From contig NZ_BCAG01000003.1 in NCBI RefSeq assembly GCF_001293685.1, positions 2,396,501 through 2,460,500 of the forward strand: a stretch of 64,000 nucleotides of DNA, read 5' to 3'. The notes beneath the pieces were generated by a model that saw nothing but the letters and a program-made list of their open reading frames with translations, was not told where the DNA came from and searched no databases. Shown piece by piece: positions 40,842 to 50,548 of the stretch. The translations under genes were made by a program, and so were the position numbers. The stretch comes from Desulfatitalea tepidiphila (GTDB taxonomy: Bacteria > Desulfobacterota > Desulfobacteria > Desulfobacterales > Desulfosarcinaceae). How positions within the stretch are numbered: the first letter of the stretch is position 1; each line of letters begins with the position of its first letter.

Positions 40842-42086
40842 TCAATAGATTACATTGCCGTTTTTCAACCTGGCAATTTCATCCGAAGACATCCCCAGAT
40901 AGTCCTTGAAGATTTCTTCGGTGTGCTCCCCTATCCTGGGACCGCACGAACGGATGGCCGCCGGCGTCTCGGAGAATTGCCAAGGCGGTGCAATGACCCA
41001 GTTTTTGCCGATGACGGGATGATCGACCTGCCGAAAGACCTTTCTCTCTTTCAGGTGAGGATCGTTGAAAAGCGCTTCACTGGACATGGACGGCGTGGCG
41101 GCAACACCGGCATGTTGCAACAGGGCCATCACGTCATAGGGATCCTTGTCCCCGGTCCAGGCGGACATGATGGTGTCCAGTTCGGCCTCGTTCGCCTTGC
41201 GACGGGCATTGCCGGCAAACCGGGGATCGTCGATGAGATCGCTTCGGCCCATTGTGCGGCACAGGTTTTCCCACTCCGGCTGGGTGGCCACCGCGATGCT
41301 GATCCACTTGTCCTCGCCTCTACAGCGGTAGCAGTTATGCGGTGCCATGACGTCGTTCCGATTGCCCTGGCGCATGGGAACCCGCTGGTTCATCACGTAG
41401 TCCAGGAAGATATCGCCGGCATATGTGGCGATGGCCTCCTGGGAGGCCAGATCGATATACTGTCCCTCTCCGGTCTGCTGATGATAATAGAGCGCGGCCA
41501 GGATGGCGAAGGCCGATGTGCACGCGCTTCTCAAATCGATGGAGCCGAGAAAGTTACTCGGGGGCCAATCGGGATAGCCGGTCACATGCGGCAATCCGGC
41601 CAGGGCGGCAAAGGTCGGTGCATAGCCGATATACTCCCTGTCCGGTCCTGTCTGGCCGCACGCCGAAGAAGAGATGTAGATAATGTCCGGCTTGATCGCT
41701 CGGGCATCCTCATACCCCAGGCCGAGACGCGGCACCACACCCGGTCGCATATTTTCCATGACCACATCGCTGACCTGGATGAGCTTTTTGGCGATTTCCA
41801 CCGCTTCGGGCATTTTCAGGTTCAGGCAGACGCTGCGCTTGTTCAGATTCAGATTGTTGAAGACTTCCGATTCATCGAGGGTTTGAAATGCCTTTCCCGT
41901 CGTAAAAGAGATTATCCTCGAATGGTCCGGTCGTTGCCGGCTTTCCACCTTGATCACTTCGGCGCCCAGAAAGCCGAGCAGACAGGTGGCGTAAGGACCG
42001 GCCCAGGCCGATGTGAATTCAACGACCCGGATACCCTCCAAGGGGCCGATATTGTCCATGAGTTCCCCTTTTTGTCTTGTTGTCAT
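40842..42086 (-). CDS. CaiB/BaiF family (class III) CoA-transferase
   Basis: 414 aa. Characteristic segments are IRVVEFTSAWAGPYATCLLG, FLGAEVIKVES, NKRSVCLNLK, the catalytic aspartate region NFLGSIDLRSACTSAFAIL and GEGQYIDLASQEA. Class III enzymes move CoA between carboxylic acids by a ternary complex in the cytoplasm. The start is ATG 42086, overlapping the stop codon of the next CoA-transferase (ATGA), or ATG 42059, which has the better AAAAGGGGAA site. Together the two genes resemble the heterodimeric succinyl-CoA:benzylsuccinate CoA-transferase subunits in layout; the substrate is unknown. Confidence 0.93.
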   Translation of the reverse strand: MTTRQKGELMDNIGPLEGIRVVEFTSAWAGPYATCLLGFLGAEVIKVESRQRPDHSRIISFTTGKAFQTLDESEVFNNLNLNKRSVCLNLKMPEAVEIAKKLIQVSDVVMENMRPGVVPRLGLGYEDARAIKPDIIYISSSACGQTGPDREYIGYAPTFAALAGLPHVTGYPDWPPSNFLGSIDLRSACTSAFAILAALYYHQQTGEGQYIDLASQEAIATYAGDIFLDYVMNQRVPMRQGNRNDVMAPHNCYRCRGEDKWISIAVATQPEWENLCRTMGRSDLIDDPRFAGNARRKANEAELDTIMSAWTGDKDPYDVMALLQHAGVAATPSMSSEALFNDPHLKERKVFRQVDHPVIGKNWVIAPPWQFSETPAAIRSCGPRIGEHTEEIFKDYLGMSSDEIARLKNGNVIY

Positions 42087-43300
42087 ATGATTCCCGCATC
42101 TTTAAAAGTTTCCAGATCTTCGGTGGTGTAGTCGAGCTTTTCACAAAATATCATCTCGTTATGCTCTCCCAGGCATGGGGCCGGTCTTGCGACCGCCCAT
42201 GGGGTTTTGGAGAACCGGTAGGGACGAGATGGGAATTTCTCCAGTTTTCCCATCACCGGGTGGTCGATTTCCACAAAAAAGCCCCGGGCATTGAAATGGG
42301 GGGAGGACACCACGTCTTCGGCCGTGTTGATCTGTGCCACCGGCACACTGAACGCCTGGCCTTTTCTGAAGATCTCCTCCTTGGGTTTGTCCTTCATCCA
42401 CTCCAGGATATAGGCGTTGATTTCCTCCGCATGGTTGCCGCGCTCAAATCGGTTTTGACACCAGGGCTCTTTAGACCATGGGGGATCGCCGATCAGTTTC
42501 ATGAAATTTTGCCACTGGTGCTCTTCGGGAGTCACAATGGAGACGAAACCATCCTTACACGGAAATATTCCGTTGCCGCTCATTCGCAGAGACTCCCCCT
42601 TGCGACTCATATTGATGCCGCTGTTGGGAAACGTCACGCTTTCCACACGCTGCATGGCGATCGAGGCTTCCATTTTCGACATGCCGATGTATTGCCCTTT
42701 GCCGGACGCTCCCCGCCGGAACAGGGCGGCCATGACCGCAAGGGAAGCCGTCAGCCCGGCATCGAAGTTGCCGCTGTTGCCCCCGATTTGAACCGGCGCA
42801 CGATCCAGGTCCGGCGCCACCAGCGGCAGCAGATAGCCTTGCCCGCTCATGTGTGAGATGTTCAGCTGGTAGGCTTTATAGTCCTTGTAGGGGCCTGTCT
42901 GGCCAAATGGCGTAATGGCCATCATGATGAGACCGGGATTGCTTTTTTTTAATGTATCATACCCGAGCCCCATCTCTTCCATCTCGCCGGGTCGGTGATC
43001 TTCGATCAGGATGTCCGCCTGGCGGACCAGCCGCTCAAAGATCTCTTTACCTTTGGGCTTCGACGGATCGAGGGTGATGCCGAACTTGTTGGTGTTGATA
43101 TACAAAAAGAGCCCTGATTTTTCGGGGTCCGGGTCATCGTTCTGGAAAGGCGGCCTTCTTCTCGCTTCGTCTCCGATCACCGGCGGCTCTATCTTGATCA
43201 CCTCCGCTCCGAGATCGGCCATCAATTTGCCGCAATAGGCACCGCTGATAGTGGTGCAGAATTCGATGATCTTAACGCCGTTGAGCGCGTTAGGTGCCAT
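42083..43300 (-). CDS. CaiB/BaiF family (class III) CoA-transferase, partner
   Basis: 405 aa. It has VKIIEFCTTISGAYCGKLMA, DLGAEVIKIEPP, FGITLDPSKPKGKEIFERLV, and the catalytic aspartate region GNSGNFDAGLTASLAVMAAL. It overlaps its downstream homologue by 4 bp, which indicates translational coupling and a probable heteromeric enzyme. Both genes follow the acyl-CoA ligase on the same strand, so CoA formed on one acid may be passed to another. The start ATG 43300 has GGAG ten bases upstream. Confidence 0.93.
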   Translation of the reverse strand: MAPNALNGVKIIEFCTTISGAYCGKLMADLGAEVIKIEPPVIGDEARRRPPFQNDDPDPEKSGLFLYINTNKFGITLDPSKPKGKEIFERLVRQADILIEDHRPGEMEEMGLGYDTLKKSNPGLIMMAITPFGQTGPYKDYKAYQLNISHMSGQGYLLPLVAPDLDRAPVQIGGNSGNFDAGLTASLAVMAALFRRGASGKGQYIGMSKMEASIAMQRVESVTFPNSGINMSRKGESLRMSGNGIFPCKDGFVSIVTPEEHQWQNFMKLIGDPPWSKEPWCQNRFERGNHAEEINAYILEWMKDKPKEEIFRKGQAFSVPVAQINTAEDVVSSPHFNARGFFVEIDHPVMGKLEKFPSRPYRFSKTPWAVARPAPCLGEHNEMIFCEKLDYTTEDLETFKDAGII

Positions 43301-43346
43301 AGCTATTTATCTCCGATGATGGTCGAATGATACAGCAAAAAACATT

Positions 43347-43455
43347 TTAATCAAAATAGTCACACCTTTCCTCCGGCATAAGCTCCTCGTTCACTTGGGA
43401 AAATTTAATGAGGATATTGTCCGGGACAGGGACCCGCTTTTCATCAAAATAGACT
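43347..43455 (-). other. Possible short coding remnant between ligase and CoA-transferase
   Basis: A frame on the minus strand reads ITTTVYFDEKRVPVPDNILI, then KFSQVNEELMPEERCDYFD and a stop at 43347. Codon use looks coding, but there is no ATG at its head and an in-frame stop lies just upstream within the end of the ligase gene. It could be the tail of a lost gene. Confidence 0.3.
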
Positions 43456-43462
43456 GTTGTGG

Positions 43463-45133
43463 TTATGGCTGCTTATTCTGTTCCTCGTCTCTTAAAATCT
43501 TCCGCAGTATTTTTCCGGCCGCCGACTGTGGCAGTGAGGCCCTGAATTCGATCTCGCGTGGCACCTTGTAAGGTGCCATTTTCTCTTTGCAATAGGCGAT
43601 GATCTCTTCGGCCGTGATAGTTTCACCTTCCCTTGGAACAATGAAACTCTTGACTGTTTCACCTCGATAGGTATCTGGAATGCCGACAGTGACGGCGTCT
43701 TTGATTTTGGGATGTCCATATAGTACTTCGTCGACCTCGCGCGGATAGATGTTAAACCCTCCTGCGATAATCATGTCTTTTTTTCGGTCGACGATAAATA
43801 GAAAACCATCTTCGTCCTGTATGACGACATCGCCGGTATGGAGCCATCCGTCAACCAGTTGACCAGCCGTCTCTTCTGGATTGTTCCAGTACTCCTTCAT
43901 GACCGCAGGACCCTTGATGAGCAACTCTCCGGGCTGCCCCTGGGGGACATCGGTGACGCCATCTTCTGTGTCCACAATACGGATGTCGTTGTCGGGCGCA
44001 GGAATACCTATACTGCCGGATTTCTTTTTGCCTAGAATAGGGTTGAAGGCGCCCAAACCCGATGTTTCACTCATTCCCCAGGCTTCGGTGATAAAGACAC
44101 CCATGTCGCGCAGCCGTTCAATCAGCTCGACCGGGCAGGGTGCTGCACCGGAGTTAACGATGTGAATCTTTCGACTCAAATCAATTTCCCCGATTCTTGG
44201 ATGATTGATCAGGGCGGTCAGAATGGTGGGTACGGCCGGAAAATAAGTGATTTCTTCCACCTTCAAGAGCAGATCGATGATCTCGTCCGCGTTAAATCGT
44301 GGTACTAGAATAAGGGTGGCTGCGTTGAAAAGCGCCCAGTTGGCGATCAAATTGCCATATACGTGATATAATGGAATAATAATCAGAGCAGTACGACGCT
44401 CTGGTGAGATGAACTGCAAGATCGGATACATACGCGGTGAGGTTTGCATTACGGCCGCGATCAGGTTAGCATGGGTGAGTACGACACCTTTGGGAACCCC
44501 GGTCGTGCCGCCCGTAAACTGAATTACAGCTGGGTCCTCGTTGTCGACCTCCACACGGGGCCTACAGTTATTGCCGCACCCCTCCAACAGCGATGAGAAC
44601 GTATACCAGCCCGATGCCATATCACAGGCAATTTCATTCTTTTTATCTTTTGCATACATTCGTCGATTCGTAACGATAATTCTGGAGATGTGAACATCGC
44701 GACAAACCCCCTGGACGAGAACTGCTGATTCATCAAGCGTAAAAAGTGTATCGAGTCCCGTATCGGCCACAATCAAGGCAAGCTCGTTTTTTGTATAGGC
44801 TGGGTTCAAATTAACGACAATGCCTCCCAGACATAGTGTGGCATAGTAGGCGATAAGATATTGTGGACAATTGGGTAATTGAATGCCAACCCGGTCCCCT
44901 TTCTTGACCCCGATAGAGGCCAGCGCATTGGCCAAACGCAACACCAGGTCACGATATTGTCGATGGGTGATGTGAACGCCCTCGTAGTACAAAGCCGCCT
45001 TGTCCGGTAGAGCATTTGCCGGAATCTGAAGAAGATCATGCACAGCAATCTGCGGATAACGAATTGAAACTGGAACGCTGTAGTCGTAGTGCTGGTGCCA
45101 AATGCGCGAGAACGTGTTTTTTCCTTGAACCAT
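43463..45133 (-). CDS. Acyl-CoA synthetase (AMP-forming)
   Basis: 556 aa from ATG 45133, which has GGGAGGAAA upstream; longer frames to 45223 are less likely. It shows the ANL-superfamily motifs: phosphate loop QFTGGTTGVPKGVVLTH, A5 EAWGMSETSG, A7 GWLHTGDVV, A8 hinge KDMIIAGGFNIYPREVDEVL and the C-terminal catalytic lysine in SAAGKILRKILRD. It activates a carboxylic acid to its CoA thioester via an acyl-adenylate. The closest look is to long-chain or medium-chain fatty acid ligases, but the substrate is not readable. It heads a ligase/CoA-transferase operon facing the TRAP transporter genes. Confidence 0.93.
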   Translation of the reverse strand: MVQGKNTFSRIWHQHYDYSVPVSIRYPQIAVHDLLQIPANALPDKAALYYEGVHITHRQYRDLVLRLANALASIGVKKGDRVGIQLPNCPQYLIAYYATLCLGGIVVNLNPAYTKNELALIVADTGLDTLFTLDESAVLVQGVCRDVHISRIIVTNRRMYAKDKKNEIACDMASGWYTFSSLLEGCGNNCRPRVEVDNEDPAVIQFTGGTTGVPKGVVLTHANLIAAVMQTSPRMYPILQFISPERRTALIIIPLYHVYGNLIANWALFNAATLILVPRFNADEIIDLLLKVEEITYFPAVPTILTALINHPRIGEIDLSRKIHIVNSGAAPCPVELIERLRDMGVFITEAWGMSETSGLGAFNPILGKKKSGSIGIPAPDNDIRIVDTEDGVTDVPQGQPGELLIKGPAVMKEYWNNPEETAGQLVDGWLHTGDVVIQDEDGFLFIVDRKKDMIIAGGFNIYPREVDEVLYGHPKIKDAVTVGIPDTYRGETVKSFIVPREGETITAEEIIAYCKEKMAPYKVPREIEFRASLPQSAAGKILRKILRDEEQNKQP

Positions 45134-45587
45134 TGAAGAATTTCCTCCCATGAATGATTGAATAAACCAAGCTTTTGAAATGGCGGGCACCATACCGAGA
45201 TTATATCCCCAAAGCAAGCACACGATACCCTAATTCACAACCCATTTTGTGTTTGATATAAACGAACATAATTCAGTAATAAAAAAAGCGAGCGTACGCT
45301 TTTTTCTTGGCAATCGTCCTGCTAAATGTTAATTGAACATCCTTTTAAACTTGGCATATCGGAAAAATTCAGGTTCATGCCGGTTATGAAAGCGGTTGCG
45401 GTCGAGACATCCTGGTTCAGCCGCCCCGAAACAGTTACCATCCAGTATAGAACCTGTCATGCCCATAATCTCCAATAGAGGAGTCGACTGGACGATTTTG
45501 TCTCGCCGAAGTGATCCCTGACAAGACGCCTACGATTTGTTTTGTCAACGGGGATTGTCTAACTACACAGAAACCAGAGGAGTGAGT
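45134..45587. other. Divergent intergenic region with hairpin
   Basis: About 450 bp between the ligase and the TRAP receptor gene, presumably holding both promoters. AAAAAAGCG-AGCGTA-CGCTTTTTT at 45282-45305 is a perfect inverted repeat and terminator-like in both directions. No promoter could be assigned firmly. Confidence 0.45.
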
Positions 45588-46790
45588 ATGAAAAGAACAT
45601 TGCTATTCGGATGGTTGATCGGCTTCATCACTATGATGTTGAGTTGGAGTCCTGCGGCTTTTGCCGGGAATGAAACCAAGCAGGCCTTTAAGTGGCCTTC
45701 CTTTTTGAGGATCGCCACACCAACCACCCAAAGCGCCAGTTTCGCCTCAGTCAATGGTTGGGGGCCGATCCTGCAGTCAGAAACCGGCATGAACGTCCGC
45801 GTCGTTCCAGAGGACAGCGAGATTCGCAGATATATCCGATTTGCCTTGAATAAAGAGTTCGAGTTGGTTTCGACCTCCATAGCCGAAGTTGGCCTATCCA
45901 TTCAAGGTGAAAGCGGTTACGCCATCCAAGAAGCAGCGCAACAGCGTGCAGTTTGGCACCACAACGATACCCCTTGGAGTTTTGCGGTCAGGGGTGACTC
46001 GAAATATAAAACAATCTTCGATTTAAAGCAAAAAGGGGTGCGGGTGGCGCTTTCTTCACAGTCGCCGCCCATGATGCTGGCGGTACAGGAAGCCTTGCCG
46101 GCTTTTCTCGGATGGACCAAGGAAGAAGCCGCCGCAAACTGGACATTCGTGCCGGTCGGCAGCTACGCTGAAAACTGCCGGGCTGTCACCGATGGAAAAG
46201 CCGATGTGAGCTATATGACTCCCATCAGCTCTATCACTTACGAAATGGAAGCCCATCCCCTTAAAATTCGATGGCTTGCTATGCCTGCCGACAATCAGGC
46301 CGGATGGGATGGTTACCTGAAGGTACGACCTACAGTTATTCCAAACAAAATTGACTTCGGCGTTCCATCCGCGATCGGGGTCGAGGCGATGACCTCCCCT
46401 TTTATTTTCTGGACAAGGCCCGACGTCGACCAAGAGACAGTCTACCAGTTGACCAAGTGGCTTCACGAGCGTTTTGAACAATATAAGGGTGTGCACGCCA
46501 TCAACGCAAGAATGTCGATGACACATACGCGCAAGTTTCTGGATCGCAGCCCATTCCCCGTTGCCGAAGGAACCATTCGCTATCTGCGTGAGATCGGCCA
46601 ATGGTCCGAAGCGGATGACAAGTGGAATCAAGCTCAGATTGAGCTGATGGACCGATGGATTGCCGCGCGAAATGCAACCCTTGCGGAAGCAAAATCCAAG
46701 AAGGTCAAGCTGCACTGGGAAAACAAGGAATACCTCGATATTCTCAAAAAGCACACGGAAGGTCTTCCGGTGTTTAAGACCCGCATGTAA
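45588..46790 (+). CDS. TRAP transporter solute-binding protein, TAXI family
   Basis: 400 aa from ATG 45588, with GAGGAG upstream. A Sec signal peptide (MKRTLLFGWLIGFITMMLSW, cleavage near AAFAG) sends it to the periplasm. The mature protein has the two-lobed binding fold: LRIATPTTQSASFASVNGWG, SIAEVGLSIQGESGY, FDLKQKGVRVALSSQSPP, and a lobe-linking GKADVSYMTPISS. TAXI receptors capture a substrate (often an organic acid) for the TRAP permease encoded 98 bp downstream. The location beside acyl-CoA activation genes suggests an organic acid substrate. Confidence 0.88.
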   Translation: MKRTLLFGWLIGFITMMLSWSPAAFAGNETKQAFKWPSFLRIATPTTQSASFASVNGWGPILQSETGMNVRVVPEDSEIRRYIRFALNKEFELVSTSIAEVGLSIQGESGYAIQEAAQQRAVWHHNDTPWSFAVRGDSKYKTIFDLKQKGVRVALSSQSPPMMLAVQEALPAFLGWTKEEAAANWTFVPVGSYAENCRAVTDGKADVSYMTPISSITYEMEAHPLKIRWLAMPADNQAGWDGYLKVRPTVIPNKIDFGVPSAIGVEAMTSPFIFWTRPDVDQETVYQLTKWLHERFEQYKGVHAINARMSMTHTRKFLDRSPFPVAEGTIRYLREIGQWSEADDKWNQAQIELMDRWIAARNATLAEAKSKKVKLHWENKEYLDILKKHTEGLPVFKTRM

Positions 46791-46888
46791 GTTGAATTCG
46801 AGCTGCGTTCGGGTGGAGGCCCCTCAACAAGGCTTCCACCTGTGCTCCGACCTAAATCAGAGCTGCACAGCATCGTTCCGGAGGGACC

Positions 46889-48826
46889 ATGGATCAAAAG
46901 AAATCGGTCGAAAAGCAGAAGGCGGACAACACACGTTTAGGTGCATTAACCAGTTGGCAAGGCATCCTTTTTCTGGTGTTGTCCATCGTCGGCATCGGCC
47001 TGTCCATCTATTACATGTTCGGATTTCAGATCGGGGGGCGAGTGCTTCTCGATGTTGAATATTACTGGCTTTTCATAGGTCTGTTTTCGGCAGCAGTCTT
47101 TATCGCGATACCGGCTACCAGTAGGCCTGGCGGACCCCCTTGGTATGATCTCATCATCGCGGCAGTAATTTTCGGCACCTGCATCTTTTTTTTCCTTAAT
47201 GCTCGTGACATGATCATCATGGGCTGGAGTCATATCCCTCTCGGTATTTTGACATGGCTCGTCATGATGGAAGCCGCCAGGCGCAGCGGCGGTTTTTCCT
47301 ATTTTTTGGTGGTTCTGCTGCTGGGTGTCTACCCCCTCATCGCAGATTGGTTTCCCGGAATTTTCAAAGGGATCAACTACCCCTTCACCCAAATCATCGA
47401 GGCCCATGTCTTCAGAAATGAGGGTATGATGGGTATCACAACCAAGATCATTGCCGAAATCATACTGGGCTTTCTAGTTTTCGCCGGCGTGCTGCTGGCT
47501 ACCGGGGCCGGTGATTTCTTTATCGATCTGGCCAACGCTATTTTCGGCAGGTATCGCGGCGGTCCGGCCAAAGTGTCGGTCGTAGCCAGCGCATTTTTCG
47601 GCAGTTTGAGCGGCAGCGTCTTCTCGAATATCGTGGGCACCGGTTCGATCACCATTCGTACCATGAAAAAAACTGGTTACCCGCCTGATTATGCCGGAGC
47701 CATTGAGGCCTGTGCATCTACAGGTGGAGTGTTGATGCCCCCGGTGATGGGGGCCATTGCGTTCGTCATGGCTGTCACCATTGGGGTCGACTACAGCGTC
47801 ATCATGATCGCCGCCATCGTTCCTTCATTCCTCTATTATCTCGGGCTGCTTCTTCAAGTAGACGGTTATGCCGCTAGGGCGGGCTTGACCGGTTTACCAA
47901 AGGAAGAGATTCCCTCCTTGCGAAAGGTGTTGGGCCGGGGATGGCCCTTCCTTTCGGTGATGATCTTTCTAGTATGGGGGCTGCTGGTGATGCGCTGGGA
48001 ATACTTAGCACCGTGGTATGCTTCAGTGCTCATGTTCGCACTCTCCTTCTTAAACAAGCAGACATGGATGACGCCCAAGCGTTTGTTTACGACCATTCGG
48101 CAGATCGGCTTGCTGATCTGCCAGACCGCTGCCATCATTCTTCCGATTGCTTTCGTGGTAAGCGGCTTGACCATAACTGGCGTCTCGGGATCGGTTACCT
48201 CAGGTTTGGTGAATCTGGGCGGCGGAAACATCTATTTGGTCCTGCTGCTAGGGATCGGTGCATGCTATGTGCTCGGAATGGCGGGCCTTTCGATTGTTGC
48301 ATATATTTTTCTTTCCGTTACGCTGGCACCGGCCATTATTACCTTGGGCGGGATGAATGTCGTGGCTGTGCATCTGTTTATCGTATACTACGCCATGCTG
48401 TCGGGCATTACCCCTCCAGTGGCGGCCGCGGCATTCCTTGGTGCAACAATATCCGGTGCCCCACCAATGAAGACCGCGTGGACGGCAATGCGTCTAGGGA
48501 TCGTTATCTATTTCGTGCCCTTGTTTTTTGTGTTTCAACCGGCGTTGGTGCTGCAGGGCAGTTTGATGCCACTGCTTTATATTTTGCCCTCATGTGTTTT
48601 TGGCATCGCTTTGATTAGTGGCGGCTGCGAGGGATATCTTCAGGGGGTGGGCAGGGTTCCCAACTGGGCGCGGCTGCCCTTGTTGCTCGCTGGATTCCTA
48701 TTGAGCTTTCCCACCTTACTGGTTACTATTATCGGCCTGATTTTATCGGCGGTTATGATCGGAATCATACTAGGGTATAACCGAAATGTCGCGCTGGTAG
48801 GGCGCAAGGAAATAGTTGGTGCTTAA
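46889..48826 (+). CDS. TRAP transporter fused permease, TAXI type
   Basis: 645 aa from ATG 46889, with GGAGGGACC upstream. The protein combines the small four-helix and the large twelve-helix TRAP subunits in one chain, as is usual for TAXI systems. The conserved large-subunit motifs include FGSLSGSVFSNIVGTGSIT, GGVLMPPVMGAIAFVMAV and the second repeat with SGITPPVAAAAFLGATISGA. It would use a sodium or proton gradient to import the substrate delivered by the receptor. The C-terminal helices may be the extra family-specific segment. Confidence 0.93.
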   Translation: MDQKKSVEKQKADNTRLGALTSWQGILFLVLSIVGIGLSIYYMFGFQIGGRVLLDVEYYWLFIGLFSAAVFIAIPATSRPGGPPWYDLIIAAVIFGTCIFFFLNARDMIIMGWSHIPLGILTWLVMMEAARRSGGFSYFLVVLLLGVYPLIADWFPGIFKGINYPFTQIIEAHVFRNEGMMGITTKIIAEIILGFLVFAGVLLATGAGDFFIDLANAIFGRYRGGPAKVSVVASAFFGSLSGSVFSNIVGTGSITIRTMKKTGYPPDYAGAIEACASTGGVLMPPVMGAIAFVMAVTIGVDYSVIMIAAIVPSFLYYLGLLLQVDGYAARAGLTGLPKEEIPSLRKVLGRGWPFLSVMIFLVWGLLVMRWEYLAPWYASVLMFALSFLNKQTWMTPKRLFTTIRQIGLLICQTAAIILPIAFVVSGLTITGVSGSVTSGLVNLGGGNIYLVLLLGIGACYVLGMAGLSIVAYIFLSVTLAPAIITLGGMNVVAVHLFIVYYAMLSGITPPVAAAAFLGATISGAPPMKTAWTAMRLGIVIYFVPLFFVFQPALVLQGSLMPLLYILPSCVFGIALISGGCEGYLQGVGRVPNWARLPLLLAGFLLSFPTLLVTIIGLILSAVMIGIILGYNRNVALVGRKEIVGA

Positions 48827-48900
48827 GCGGATGGTCCAAGGAACCATCGCCCGCAGGTCACAGGAATAGAACAGCCAGTGGGCGATGGTTTAACCTACAA

Positions 48901-49110
48901 TTAATACACCAGGTTTCTGTTAGTATTAAGGTCGCATGCATCTGCACGAGCACGGACCATCTTCACGGCGGTTTCGCCCCCTGCTCGACGCCCATAAAAA
49001 AGACGCCTCTTGTTTCCGGACCTCTCCTTGAGCCTGGCATGGGTTTCATCCATGCGCTTCATCAGGGCATCGACTTTCTTAATCGACTCTTGGTTCGCCT
49101 TGATAGCCAT
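48901..49110 (-). pseudogene. Short coiled-coil gene remnant
   Basis: The minus-strand frame reads MAIKANQESIKKVDALMKRM then DETHARLKERSGN and a basic tail to a TAA at 48901. It is joined directly to the broken end of the alkylsulfatase fragment. A diverged copy is present at about 40690-40755. The parent gene is not identified; a methyl-accepting or other coiled-coil protein is possible. Confidence 0.4.
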
Positions 49111-49732
49111 CTCCACCATAGCCTCCACCTGCCAGAACCGATTCGCTGATGGACTCTTCCATGAATCCCTGGGGTGCAACGATACGGACCTTTTTATTAT
49201 CCGCATCCTGCGCTGGAATGACTGCCGTGGCGTCCCCAAAATGATCGATATGGCTGTGAGTGAAGATCATGGCCACGACCGGTTTGGGTTCCAGATGCTT
49301 CCAGGCCAATTCAAGGGCCGCCGTTGCCGTCTCTCGACATGTCAGCGCATCAACGACGATCCACCCGGTTTTGCCCTCGATGAGGGTGAGGTTGGCCAGA
49401 TCGAACCCGCGCAACTGATAGATGCCTTTGGCCACTTCGAACAAACCATGAATGTTGTTCAGCTTGGCCTGACGCCAGAGGTTGGGATGGACGCTGGGCG
49501 GCGCCTCGCCGTCGACGAATCGATAGGCCGTCTGGTCCCAGGCCGCGGTGCCCTTGGGATGGACGATTTTCAGGTCGGAGACACTTGCGATCCATCCCCG
49601 ACGGGCATCTTCAAAGTCCTGAAGGTCATCCGCAGCAAGATCTTTTAGTGCCTGGGCGTTAATGTCGATGGTGGTTTGCGTCGGTGACGTGTGGCCGTAG
49701 ACGTCAGCCTCATTGATGGTTGATCGTGACAT
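49079..49732 (-). pseudogene. Alkylsulfatase (SdsA1-like metallo-beta-lactamase), C-terminally truncated
   Basis: About 205 residues match the N-terminal third of linear primary alkylsulfatases: NINAQALKDLAADDLQDFED, VHPNLWRQAKLNNIHGLFEV and the zinc-binding IFTHSHIDHFGDATAV (H-x-H-x-D-H), then VRIVAPQGFMEESISESVLA. After this point the sequence becomes unrelated and ends. The remaining about 450 residues, including other zinc ligands and the sterol-carrier-like domain, are absent, so the gene is dead. Confidence 0.85.
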
Positions 49733-49768
49733 CTTAATGACTCCATCTATGTTTTTGCATACGGCACG

Positions 49769-50548
49769 CTATTGATTTTGCGGGAGGCCTTTAGATTCCT
49801 TGAGCAGCGCCCGGACGATGGTATTGCGCTGGATCTCACTGGTGCCGACGACGATTCGATACATGCGCAAGGTCCTGAAAAGGACTTCTACCGGATGGCC
49901 CTTCGTAATACCGACATTGCCGTGAATCTGGACGGCCAGATCCGACACTTCAAAGGCCTTCTCAGAACAAAAGACCTTACACATGGCCGCCTCCTTCCGA
50001 ATGTCTTGACCCGTGTCGGCTTTGGCAGCGGCCGCCAGAACCATGCTCCGCCCCGCATAAATCCCAATGGCCATGTTGGCGAGCATATGTTGGATGGCCT
50101 GAAAATCCCCAATGGACCGACCGAACTGCTTGCGGTTTTTTGCGTGGGCGATGGAGCGGTCCAATAGATTCTGGGCCAAGCCGATCATTGTGGGACAATG
50201 GAGAAGACGGTTGACGTTGATCCGGTCCATGGCCATCAGAAAACCGGCCCCCTCCTTACCCAACAGGTTGGCGGCCGGCACGCGGCAGTCCTTCAGGTAA
50301 ATGTTGCAGTCAAAGTGTGTTCCGGACATGGGGATCACCGGGTCGCTCAACTCGTAGCCCGGTCGATCGGCCTCCACGAGAAACGCGCTGACACCACCAG
50401 GCCCTCGGTCCGGGTCCGTGACCGCCAGGATGATGGCAAAATCGGCGATGGGCGCCATGGTGATATACTGCTTGCATCCGTTGAGGACATACTCCTCGCC
50501 TTCCTTGACGGCGCTTGTCTGGATGCCTGTGGCATCGGAAACCGAGGC
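49769..50548 (-). pseudogene. Acyl-CoA dehydrogenase, N-terminally truncated
   Basis: The frame encodes the second half of an acyl-CoA dehydrogenase: SDATGIQTSAVKEGEEYVLN, the middle beta domain with VSAFLVEADRPGYELSDPVI, and the C-terminal helices with AKNRKQFGRSIGDFQAIQHM, AVQIHGNVGITKGHPVE and YRIVVGTSEIQRNTIVRALL. Homology begins abruptly at about 50548, where the ChrA remnant on the other strand starts. The N-terminal about 130 residues are missing. An internal ATG at 50458 could start a 229-aa product lacking part of the FAD site. Confidence 0.85.

Noticed and set aside
40794-42131. 445-aa plus-strand frame opposite the CoA-transferase
   Set aside because: It is antisense to a gene with full family motifs and shows no domain of its own.
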